From: Hordeum vulgare subsp. vulgare
Taxonomy: Eukaryota; Streptophyta; Magnoliopsida; Poales; Poaceae
Assembly (NCBI RefSeq): GCF_904849725.1
Contig: NC_058521.1
Coordinates: 555,540,176-555,604,175 of the forward strand
Reading direction: 5' to 3'
Length of the DNA stretch: 64,000 bases
Below the pieces are notes generated by a model that saw only the letters and a list, made by a program, of their open reading frames with translations, had not been told where the DNA came from and did no database searches. Positions 32,761 through 42,602 of the stretch are shown here, one piece after another. A program made the translations under genes and the position numbers. How positions within the stretch are numbered: the stretch's first letter is position 1; each line of letters opens with the position of its first letter.

Positions 32761-33950
32761 CTAGTAGTCAAACTGACGCCATGTGGTGAAGGTTTGTCCA
32801 AACTGCCACCAGGCCGGCACAACGTCTTGGAAGACGAGGTACTGGCCGCCCGTGGAGGTGATGGCGAAGCTGAGTGCCTGCCCGACCAGCCCCGAGAGGC
32901 AGTGCCAGTTGGCGCCCCAGTTCCTGGACATGGGGATCCATGCGGTGTTGGTCCCTTTCACTGACATGCTCTTGACCGACCCACTCCCGCCAATGTTGGC
33001 CACGAGCACCAGCTCGAAGTAGTTGAAGCCGTTGATGGTGAACCGCACACCGCCCTGCCTCCAGCACTTGACCTGCTGGTAGAAGACCGGGATGATGCCG
33101 GCACGGTAGATGCCGATGTTCTCCCAGGCTGGCTGGGACATGTCGAAGTGGTGGCGGGGAGGGTTGCACCACCCTCCGTTGTCACTAGGAAGATCCCAGT
33201 TGGGAGGGCAGAAGTTGGTGGCGGAGACTGTGATGGAGGTTCCGGGCTTGCACATATCCGACTTGCTGGTGTCGCAAATGATGACATAGCACTGCCCGCA
33301 TGACGCACCATCGTTGAACAGCGCCGTGCTCAGCGCAACGTTGTTGATCCCGTACCCCGCATTGTACAGGTTCTCGTACCCACACGCTCCACCTGCACAT
33401 TGCAGATGCAAACACATTCAGACACACGCACACGCTGATTGCATATTTGCATTGCATGTGTACCATGCATAAACCGTACGTAGTACTATTGGAAAATATT
33501 ATGGTGCCGGAGCAAGCCAGGATTAAGGGGGTGTTTGGTTACAGGGACACTTAAAACTTATAAGTTTTTTTAAGTCCCATCTAAACCAAACATGAGGGAC
33601 TTATAGGGACTTAAAGTGGGTATTTGGGACTTTTAAAATAAGACTCTCAAGGAAAGTCTTATAGGGACTTATAGTTGTAATATGATCTTTTAGTCCTGTT
33701 AAGTCTTAGGAACCAAACAGGTAGAAACTTTTTAGGGACTTAGGACTTATAAGTTGAGACTAAAAAAAGTCCTAGGACTTATGAACCAAACAGAGCCTAA
33801 GATTAGATTGGCTAGCTTACCCATTGTGTCAGAGCCGTCGGCGCCGCCGTAGAAGGTGGCAGTGGCAGGGATCCAGTTGGACTTGACCGGCGCGAAGCAA
33901 AACCCGAGAACGGTCGCGAACAGCTGCAGGAAGCGCATCCCAGCTGCCAT
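32761..33950 (-). CDS. Alpha-expansin, two exons
   Basis: Exon 1 is 33821-33950 and exon 2 is 32761-33392 (complement); 253 codons plus TAG. A signal peptide occupies residues 1-24, and the mature part begins NWIPATATFYGG. Residues 28-150 form the double-psi beta-barrel with TMGGACGYEN, cysteines at 47, 75, 78, 83, 91, 105 and 119, and the HFD motif at 125-127. The insertion GGWCNPPRHHFDM marks the alpha class. The C-terminal CBM63-like domain carries aromatic residues and PAWWQFGQTF. Expansins are secreted wall-loosening proteins without hydrolase activity. The intron (428 bp, GT...AG) sits at a conserved position and holds a Tourist-like MITE. No defect is seen; the exact subfamily number cannot be given. 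Confidence 0.92.
33527..33797. mobile_element. Tourist-like (PIF/Harbinger) MITE in the expansin intron
   Basis: A 271-bp unit flanked by TAA on both sides. The ends are GGGGGTGTTTGGTT and AACCAAACAGAGCC. The interior repeats GGGACTTA and TAAGTCC words in both orientations and can fold strongly. It fills almost two thirds of the intron. Confidence 0.75.
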
Positions 33951-34063
33951 CTTTCTGCAGGGAGAGATGGTTGATCTTCTCCCGCAGCTAGCTAGCTTGC
34001 TAGATATTGTGGCGATCGAGAGTGGATTTAGAGGTGAGGAACGATTGAGACAATGGTGGTGCT

Positions 34064-34072
34064 TAAATAGGA
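34064..34072 (-). promoter_or_regulatory. Predicted TATA box of the expansin gene
   Basis: CTATTTAAG on the minus strand lies about 115 bp before the ATG, a normal distance for a plant leader. It is a position-based prediction only. Confidence 0.45.
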
Positions 34073-34085
34073 ATGTGGCTAGCAT

Positions 34086-35956
34086 ATTAGATCGAGAAGA
34101 ATGATTGTCGTTGTTAATTAACTAACATATGAGAGTGCGGTTCCAACGATCGTATGGATATAACCTCCACAGATTGACGACTTGCGTGCTCTAATCATTG
34201 AATGCAGTTCTGAACGATAGAGCTCTCATCTATATGTAGATCGTTTCTAACTAAATACGAACGAAAAAAATAGCATGCTCGTTGGAGCAATGCTACACAT
34301 ACATAAATTTATATAAGTTTTTTAAAAAGGTGAATTTTGATTGAAGATTAAGGGGAATGAAGGCCCCACCCCTTTGAAAATCAGGGGTGGGAGTGGTTAG
34401 TTAGAAAGAAAGAATCCTAGTCATCGTGTAACCTTATGTAACTCTTTGTATGTCTAGCATTTTTGCATGCTCGTTATAGCATATTAGAAAAGGAGACGCT
34501 ACGTTTTGGCAAATTCAGGTGGTACGACACTAATTACATAATTAACATGGTACGCTCGCTATAACGTTGTAACTGTAACGTTGTTGCATGCACATGATGC
34601 AAAAATAAGAAAACCACAGTTCAACGGAGCTGAAAGTCCAAAACCACTCCTGAACCACACCCCTCTCCTTCTCTTTCTCTGATTCTCACACGACAAGGAC
34701 CACCCAACCCTAGTTCTATTTCCTAATTTATAGTTTGACTAAGTAACCATGCATATTTTCGTGTAGCTGAGTTGTGAGGCTACAAGTTTGTTCCAAATTT
34801 GTAATTGTACACAGATGGAAAACATGCAGGGAGTATAATATATTCTGATTTTTTCCTTCTCTTTGTAAAGTGAAGTTTATGTGTTATACTCGACCCCGAA
34901 CTGAAGTTTGTGTTTATCCTCTTTACTCCTTGTAATTATATTCCCTCTGTTCCAAAATAACTGCATCAATTTTGTACTAGCTTTAGTACAAATTTGTACT
35001 AAACTTAAGACACTTATTTTTAGACGAAGGAAGTACTATATGTACTGAACTGTAGCTTTTATTATCTATGGTGCCACGAGTAACAACTAACAAGTTTCAT
35101 TTATTTGCTGAAATACTTACAAATGCTATTTAGTTGATGAAATACTCTATGCGCGCTTCTGGGAAAGATTTAGTCATTGAAATACTTTATTTCTTGATAT
35201 ATTGGGAATTTTTTGGCAATCGCTATTTTGAAATATAACACACTATTACCAGCTATAACTTGTGTAACATTTAGAAAAGGGCATCGCTATGTTTTGTAGC
35301 GTGCTATTTTTGTTGTTGCTAAATACATCCAAAATGATAGGTTAACGGAATACACTAATTTGACATGCTTCAAGAGTCTAGTCCGCTAAGTCCATAGCTA
35401 GTGGCAGCTAAAGCTAGCTCGCTGTTGTACATTTAGAAATGATCAGCAACCGTTCAATCAATGCATCGAGAAAGAACTTCTTAAAAACCGATCGAGAGAA
35501 GATGCAACCGTCCAATTAAGGCATCAGTAGTATTTCGCACCAGAGAATATGCAACCGTTCAAATTTCCATGCTACCTACATTCGGACTGTACAATTTTTA
35601 ACTGGATAGGCAACTAGCTGAAAGCGAAAGCTGGAGTACTTTTACATTAAAATTGTTCTTTAGATAGTGCTGGAATCCCCGCTAGCCAACGGCAACAAAA
35701 ACTGTCTCTAACTGCAAGCCCAACTCCCTCCAAATCATTGAAGCACGGCAACTGAATGTTGCCTTCTGAACCAACCACGGAAGATCGAGCAAACCATTGA
35801 AGTAGTCAACATGCATTGCACCCTCTTGTTTGCTCCTTGTTCGAGGCCAAACGACTACACCAACGGTAAGTATTACTACTTGGTAGTCTAATTGATTTAG
35901 AGGAAACATGAATTATTACTTTATTAGTATACATCTCTCTTCGATAGTTTTCTTAT
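34086..35956. other. AT-rich intergenic region upstream of the expansin
   Basis: It includes the expansin promoter (left end) and a Stowaway MITE. I see no further gene. A run of AAAAAGGTGAATTTTGAT at about 34322-34340 and a purine-rich piece around 34370-34400 may be remnants of old elements but cannot be named. Confidence 0.4.
34941..35033. mobile_element. Stowaway MITE
   Basis: About 93 bp flanked by TA, with TTCCCTCTGTTCCAAAATAA at one end and a decayed TTTTTAGACGAAGGAAG at the other. The centre contains the TTTGTACTA / TAGTACAAA inverted words typical of the group. Confidence 0.7.
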
Positions 35957-37055
35957 GGGAAATTGGATGATTTGCCCTACTTTATTTGGGCATTAGATGA
36001 TTTGCCCCATTTTACATACGATTAGATCATTTGCCCCACTTTTTATTTTTCTTTTGATGATTTGCCCTTTTCAATTACTGTAATCATTTTCAGATTTATA
36101 TCCCTTTTTTTCACATGCGAAAAGACATAATTGCCCCTTGGCTAAATTATACTAATTTGTGGCATCCGAGCAACCTTTTTGTGGGGCAACCTTTTTGTGG
36201 CATCAGTTCGTGATTTCGGTGTGATATATTCTCTCAATTCCATGTGCTAAGTGAACATATGTTGTCAGTCTATTCTTTTATCTGCTGTCAATCTCCAACC
36301 AAGTGCATATGTCAAGATGCAAAGCATGTATATAGATGGGATCCCGTATATAGATCTATCAACATGGTAGTCCAGCATGGCTGTTACTTGCAACGCAACG
36401 AGCTCACAAAAAAGGTTGTAAATCCATTAATCACTCAATAAAGTTATTTACCAGCGACTAGCACATCATCTACAGCTCCAAGCTGCAGCGGGAGTCGCGG
36501 CGCCGGGCCGCCGAGCAGCAGCGGAAGCCGCCGCGCCGGGCCGCCGAGCAGCAGCGGGAGCCGCCGCGCCGGGCCGGGTCGTCAAGCTCCAGCTGGAGCC
36601 GCCGCGCCGCGCCACCGAGCAGCAGCGGAAGCCGCCGCGCCGGGCCGCCGAGCAGCAGTGGAAGCGGCCGCGCTGGGCCGGGTCGTCAAGCTCCAGCTGC
36701 AGCTGGAGCCGCCGCGCCAGGCCACTGCTGGGGCCACAGTGCCGTCGTCGGCCTCCTCGCTTCCTCTGGTTTCAGTACTATTTAGGCATGGTGACCTCGT
36801 CGATGCTCTGTGAGACTGGGACTAGTCCAACAACAGATAAGACTAGGGAAGAATTAGTAGTATAATTTAGCCACAGGGGCAATTGTGTCTTTTCGCATGT
36901 GAAAAAAGGATATAAATCCGAAAATGATTACAGTAATTGAAAAGGGCAAATCATCAAAAGAAAAATAAAAAATGGGGCAAATGATCTAATCATATGTAAA
37001 ATGGGGGCAAATCATCTAATGCCCAAATAAAGTAAGGCAAATCATCCAATTTCCG
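35957..37055. mobile_element. Mutator-like element with long inverted repeats and GC-rich cargo
   Basis: A 1099-bp element flanked by an exact 9-bp TTTTCTTAT (35948-35956, 37056-37064). The ends are GGAAATTGGATGATTTGCC and its complement, and the inverted repeats extend about 200 bp (35957-36165 and 36855-37055) with scattered changes. The interior shifts from AT-rich (36165-36470) to strongly GC-rich (36478-36720). The GC-rich part repeats a unit of about 36 bp around GCCGCCGAGCAGCAGCGG. No transposase is present. The layout is that of a Pack-MULE, and the cargo looks like a captured low-complexity coding piece; its source is not known. Confidence 0.8.
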
Positions 37056-37067
37056 TTTTCTTATATA

Positions 37068-37165
37068 CTCCCTTCGTCTTAAAATAAGTGTCAAAATGAT
37101 TTAGTACAAAAATTGTATTAATTTAATATAAAATCCGTGACACTTATTTTGGGACGGAGGTCCGT
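37068..37165. mobile_element. Stowaway MITE directly beside the Mutator-like element
   Basis: About 98 bp with ends CTCCCTTCGTCTTAAAATAA and TTATTTTGGGACGGAGG, flanked on the left by TA. The right limit is approximate. Confidence 0.7.
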
Positions 37166-38226
37166 TATCATGTTTGAATTACAGTCGGATTGCAGCATAA
37201 AAAACATGAAACGCACACACATCAATGTGCACGCAAGTATACATTATTTTCTTATAATCCTCTTCAACTGAATCATATTAGCCACATGATCAATAATAAT
37301 CATGCAATTATGCGAAATTTTGTCTACAGCATAATTTTTTTGAACTTTACTTTGGTACACCCCCCTAAAAAAGTTACAAATTTTGATGTAGATTAAAGAT
37401 GGAGATTAGAAGTTACCCTTCAATCACAAAGGGTAATATAGTCTTTTGTATCTAAATCAATCTATTCAATACGTTTGATCTGCATGCTAATATCGTGATA
37501 GCCTTTTCAAGTAACTTTATTTCGTTGAATGTCTTGAGGGTTTTGTTACGAATAAAATTAATTTTAGCTTCATGCATCCAATGTCTATGACAACTTAAAA
37601 TTCGCTTGGTCAAAACATTGCCAACTACTTGAAGGCCCCTTTGATTCGATGGGATTCTTAAAGAATACTTGAATGTGTGTAAGCCTCATAAAGTTTCCCT
37701 ATGTGCTTTGCTTTAATTGTATGACCACAATTCAGGTAGGAATTCTTTTGTGTCAAATTTAGTGAGAAGACTTTTATTAATATCAACCTTTCAGAAATAT
37801 TCATATGCTTTTATGTGGCGCCGTCAACCATTATTTGTTTCCAATTCCTATATTATCCAATTTTCTAGAATTTGGTTCTTACCCTATCATGTGAAAGGAA
37901 GAGGCCATGTAGCTATAAGCTTGGGCAAACTGTTTTAAGATCCAAAGATAACCGGTCCTACTCAAAGTCTTGAATGATAAAAATATTTGCAGTAATAATT
38001 TAAGCTAGATTCGCCATCTTACTCTTTTAATTAGGACAAATTGTACGGTGTATCATTCAATTCTTTCATGGGGTAAATTAAAAGTGCTAACTTTTGAATT
38101 AAACAGTCTAATATATGCATTGATGTACTATGATGAACTTCAATTACCATCAATGTCAGACTGTATCATGCATTTGGTAGACAACGACATCAACATTATA
38201 ACCAAGTGTCGATCATTTTCGTGTAT
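37166..38226. other. AT-rich intergenic stretch, nothing identified
   Basis: About 1 kb of AT-rich DNA without a credible reading frame, RNA gene or element boundary. The open frames here are short and lack coding composition. Confidence 0.4.
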
Positions 38227-38604
38227 CACTACAAGAAATATGTCAACTAACGACCTTTTGTCAATGACGCTGGAAGGAATGGTCATAAATCTATGACCAT
38301 TTGACACCAATTGGTCGTAAGCTGTCCGGAGGGGTTCTAACCCCAAAAACTAACGGCCTTTTTCATCAGAAAGGTCATAACTTGCTTACTGGAAAATGTC
38401 ATAAAGCGGACAGCACCTGGCACTGCCTTATTTCTAGGTGATAATGATCAATATGAATGGTCGTTACTAAACAGTTCGAATGCACTAGGCTGGTTACGCA
38501 GCCACCTCAGCAGCCTAGCTTACGTGTCACTGAGGTAGGACCCATTTGACAGGCAGGTGAGCACACAATGACACGAGGGTCCGAGCGCTTAATTCCCGAA
38601 AAAA

Positions 38605-38688
38605 GCTGCGCGAGCGGGGACTCGAACCCACACCCACGACCGAGCGGGGACTCTAAGTGTGTGCTACCGCTGGGCTAGAGAGGGACTG
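38605..38688 (-). other. tRNA-like unit 1 with pol III boxes and T-run
   Basis: On the minus strand it has an A-box-like TAGCCCAGCGGTAGCAC (38661-38677), a B-box GGTTCGAGTCC (38618-38628) and a run of six T directly after (38599-38604). The acceptor stem does not close, so it is not a standard tRNA gene. Confidence 0.45.
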
Positions 38689-38854
38689 TTGCTCAGGTAT
38701 CGGTATTCGGGTGTATATTGTATTCAATCGCGGGACTCTCGTATCATTGAAAAGTGGGACCGACGGGGACGGCCAACACTTAGCCAATTTCCGACAGGGG
38801 CCAACACTTAGCCAGTTTCCAACACTTAGCAAATCTAGATCTCGGGGGCGGCAG

Positions 38855-39060
38855 CGACCGACGGGGACGGGGCGGCGACGATCGATGGGGATGGGGGCGG
38901 CGGCGACCGACGGGGATAGGGGCGACGACCGACGGGGGCGGTGACCAGCGGTTGTGGTGCTGACGCCACGACCACCTCACCCATCGGCAGTTGTTGTTGT
39001 TGCTGTTGCTGTTGCTGTTGCTAACTATATCAGAGAGCTGTTGCTGTTGCTATCTACATC
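38855..39060. repeat. GC-rich minisatellite and GTTGCT microsatellite
   Basis: At 38855-38945 a unit near GGCGGCGACCGACGGGGA is repeated about five times with changes. At 38988-39060 GTT and GCT triplets alternate, with a second short block after ACTATATCAGAGAGC. Confidence 0.7.
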
Positions 39061-39152
39061 AGAGAGCTGAATTGAGATGTTGCCTGTTGCTGTTGTTTTC
39101 AGAACTGTTGTTTCCTGAAGTTTTCAGATAGCTGTTGTTTTCTGACAAAAAA

Positions 39153-39224
39153 TAATGCACGAGCGGGGGCTCGAACCCACGACCCGGCGCTCATTTCGCT
39201 GGGTATCTACCACTCGACTAGGAA
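39153..39224 (-). other. tRNA-like unit 2 with pol III boxes and T-run
   Basis: On the minus strand it has TAGTCGAGTGGTAGATACC (39202-39220) and GGTTCGAGCC (39168-39177), with a T-run about 10 nt beyond (39147-39152). It shares the T-arm and 3' flank with unit 1, but the middle differs. It is not a complete tRNA. Confidence 0.45.
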
Positions 39225-39484
39225 CAGGCTGTTGGTTTTCTACTCTATGCCCACTCTTTTCAATACATCAAACCAGTCGACCCACTCTTTATGATCTGTG
39301 AAGCAAAATAGAAGCAACTACCGTGATCGTTGCAGCACATAAACTCATAATACATTCCAACATCAAAAGTAGAACATTCCAACAGTTCACAACAACCTGC
39401 CATAACATTCCAACAGTTCACAACAACCTGCCATTTGCGCAAAAGTAAAACAGTTCACAACGACATCTAGATCATGGAGGGTGA

Positions 39485-40947
39485 CTAAATAGGACCTAGA
39501 GCCTTCAGGAGGGCTGCATGCTCTGCCCTGGTCTTGATGTCTGCAGCACTCGTCGATAAACCGCGTGCATGCGACATAATGTGTTCATAAATCCCATCCT
39601 TGGGCTTTGGCTTTGTGGTGCAGTATGGGCATCTGAACATTCCCCTCTTGAAGTACGTCGCCTTCCCCTTCTCCTTGATCTTCTGGGCTTCCTTCTCAAT
39701 GAAGGACTCTTTGTTGCCGTCCTCCACGTCATCTCTAGAGTTATACTGCACACACAAATTAATTGCAGGAACACATTATGCATTCATATAGGCATTATGA
39801 AGCCAGAACACACACTTCTGATTTAGAATGATGCAATGAACAAACATCAGATAATTCCCATTTACCAAATTTTAAGGAACAAACAAAGAAAAAAGTCATG
39901 TACAGTAATCTAATTAAACAAACAACATTAAAACACTCTCTACATCAATTTCATTAAAAAGCCCACCAACATGCATTCATATAGTGCTTACGCTGAACTG
40001 AAATAGTTGGGATTACCTCATACAGGTCGTCGTCGTCGTAGTCAGAGTCATACGGGCTCTTGAACCCAGTCTTGGTGAGCTTCCTCTTCATGCCTGCAGC
40101 TTCCTTTTCCTACAATATAAGTAATTCGATCAGTACAAACTATGTAACACAGTATTCAAAAGGTCAAGCATTCAACAATGTGCTTCTAATTACATTCATA
40201 GTGCTGCTGCATCAGCCACCCTATTCAGGAACATACATAGCCTAATTTATACAAAATAAAATTTAAATATTACACAATTGGGCTGCTCAGCCCCTGCCGT
40301 GCCCCGGTGAGGGGATAACCACAACAAATCTATCAACATATCCGGCACATAATAAAATCTAAGCACATGCAGCAATCAAGATCCCAATTCAAAACCTAAC
40401 TCTTATTAAATCCTTACTAATAATCCCAATAAAATGCAAGAGAGGGGGCAGACCTAGGCGAAATTTAGGAATGGGTGTTCGTATATATCAAGCACATGAC
40501 CTAGGTGAAATATTTACTAATAAGAGAAAGATTCCGTTGATTCAAGCCAACAAAATGCAAAAGTTCGCCAACACATGCAAAAGCAGAGTGTGTTCTGCTC
40601 TCTGAATATATGCTAAATCTCCTCCTTATCAACGATAACTACGAAAGCAGGGGACCGGGAAGCATCACCACATCCACATGCACAAATCAAGATTGAAATT
40701 AAAGAAATCCAAGTCTCAATAAATCTATGTAGCATTCAAGCACGAATCAACTATAAAAAACCCAAAAAACCTCATCTAAAAAATCCACCTCATCGTCGTG
40801 AGCCTGCGCAGCATCGCTCGAGGTCGTGTCCTCCTGCTTCAGCACCTCCTTCTCAAGATCCGCAGCGGTGACAACGGTTGCGGTCGTGTCCTCCTGCTTC
40901 GGCACCTCCTTCTCAAGATCCGTAGCGGCGACAGCGGTTGCGGTCAT
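39485..40947 (-). pseudogene. Gene fragment with XS-type zinc finger, three exons, cut by Gypsy 2
   Basis: Exons (complement): 40771-40947, 40017-40109, 39485-39745; phases join and give about 176 codons. The last exon contains FRCPYC and a conserved H near YEHIMSHA, then KTRAEHAALLKAL, matching the zf-XS domain of SGS3/FDM-type proteins that act in RNA-directed DNA methylation. The middle exon is acidic (DSDYDDDDLYE). The first exon encodes tandem 20-residue repeats (LEKEVPKQEDTT) from a 60-bp DNA repeat. An in-frame TAG lies at 40954-40956 and the Gypsy LTR begins at 40966, so the 5' end is lost. No XS domain itself is present. It is probably a host gene piece carried by the CACTA element, not a working gene. 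Confidence 0.6.
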
Positions 40948-40965
40948 GTCCTCCTACTTCGGCAC

Positions 40966-42496
40966 TGATACGTCCATTTTGCATCATGCTTTCATGTTGA
41001 TATTTATTGCTTTATGGGCTGTTATATTACTTTGTGGTACCATATTTATGCCTTTTCTCTCTAATTTTGCAAGGTTTATTTGAAGAGGGAGAATTCAGGC
41101 AGCTGGAATTCTGGACTGGAAAAAGGAGCAAATCTTAGTCCACTATTCTGCACATCTCCAAATGCCCTGAAAAGTTACGTGGAATTTTTTGGGATTATAT
41201 AAAAAATACTGGGCGAAAGAAGTACCAGAGGGGGGCTGCCAAAGCGCCACAAGCCCTGACACCGCCACCCCCTAGTGGCGGAGTGGGGGCTTGTGGGCTC
41301 CCTGACGGCCCACTAGCCCCCCTCTTTTGCTATATGAAGGGTTTCGTTCCAGAAAAAAAAAAATCATTCGAGAGCTTTTTCGTGGTTTCGCCGCCGCCAC
41401 GAGGCGGAACTTGAGCAGATCCAATCTAGAGCTCCGGCAGGACGATCCTACCAGGGAAACTTCCCTCCCAGAGGGGGGAATCGTCACCATCGTCATCACC
41501 AACACTCCTCTCGTCGGAGGGGAGGCATCTTCATCAACATCTTCATCAGCACCATCTCCTCTCCAATCCCTAGTTCATCTCTTGTAACCAATCTTCATCT
41601 CGCGACTCCGATTGGTACTTGTAAGGTTACTAGTAGTGTTGATTACTCTTTGTAGTTCATGCTAGTTGGATTACTTGGTTTAAGAGTTTATGTTCAGATC
41701 CTTGATGCTATTCATTACACCTATGATCATGATTATGATTATGCTTTGTGAGTAGTTACTTTTGTTCCTGAGGACATGGGATAAGTCATGCTGATAATAG
41801 TCATGTGAATTTGATATTCGTTCGGTATTTTGATATGCTGTATGTTGTCTTCTCATCTAGTGGTGTTATGTGAACGTCGACTACATAACACTTCACCATA
41901 TTTGGGCCTAGAGGAAGGCATTGGGGAGTAGTAAGTAGATGATGGGTTGCTGGAGTGACAGAAGCTTAAACCCCAGTCTATGCGTTGCTTCGTGAGGGGC
42001 TGATTTGGATCCACTAGTTTAATGCTATGGTTAGACGTTGTCTTAATTCTTATTTTGTAGTTGCGGATGCTTGCGAGAGAGGTTAATCATAAGTGGGATG
42101 CTTGTCCAAGTAAGGGCAGTACCCAAGCGCCGGTCCACCCACATATCAAACTATCAAAGTAACAAACGCGAATCATATGAACATGATGAAACTAGCATGG
42201 CAGAAATTCCCATGTGTCCTCGGGAGCGTTTTTCCTCCTATAAGACTTTGTTCAGGCTTGTCCCTTGCTACAAAAGGGATTGGGCCACTTGCTGCACGTT
42301 GCTACTACTTTTTACTTGTTACTTTTTGCTTGCTACGTTTCACCTCGCTACACCATTACTTGTTACCGCTACTTTCAATGCTTGATGTTATTACCTTGCT
42401 GAAATCCGTTTATCAGAGCCTTCTGCTCCTCGTTGGGTTCGACACTCTTATTTATTGAAAGGACTAAGATTGAGCCCCTATACTTGTGGGTCATCA
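40966..42496 (+). repeat. 5' LTR of Gypsy element 2
   Basis: It begins TGATACGTCC and ends GGGTCATCA. The hairpin here is longer than in Gypsy 1: CCACAAGCCC pairs with GGGCTTGTGG (ending at 41296), around CCGCCAC / GTGGCGG. TATATGAA follows at 41331-41338, 35 nt on. It has inserted into the 60-bp repeat of the zf-XS fragment. Confidence 0.9.
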
Positions 42497-42507
42497 AGAC
42501 TCTTTTC

Positions 42508-42526
42508 TGGCGCCGTTGCCGGGGAG
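42508..42526 (+). other. Primer-binding site of Gypsy element 2
   Basis: TGGCGCCGTTGCCGGGGAG lies 11 nt after the LTR. It is the intact form of the family primer site, of the tRNA-Asp type used by Athila-lineage elements. Confidence 0.8.
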
Positions 42527-42602
42527 TTAAGCGCCTTTGGTAAGTGGAAATTGGTAAGGAAACATTTATACACTGTGCTGAAATTTATTGTCACTTGTCA
42601 CT

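Larger units (their letters stand above)
38227..40965. mobile_element. CACTA element, left part, carrying a gene fragment
   Basis: It begins CACTACAAGAAATATG. The next 250 bases contain inverted words such as ATGGTCATAAA / TATGACCAT, typical of CACTA subterminal regions. Inside are two tRNA-like units, a GC-rich minisatellite (38855-38945), a GTT/GCT microsatellite (38988-39020) and a three-exon gene fragment on the minus strand. Gypsy element 2 interrupts it at 40966. The right end of the CACTA is not in the window, so assigning the whole span to one element is an inference. Confidence 0.6.

Noticed and set aside
32768..33466. Further minus-strand and plus-strand frames overlapping the expansin exon
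   Set aside because: They are shadows of a GC-rich coding exon in other frames, with no domain match.
36244..36441. Possible small gene inside the Mutator-like element
   Set aside because: The 65-codon frame lies in AT-rich interior without homology or coding bias.
38605..39224. Two functional tRNA genes
   Set aside because: The A and B boxes are present, but the acceptor stems do not pair and the anticodon arms are not convincing.
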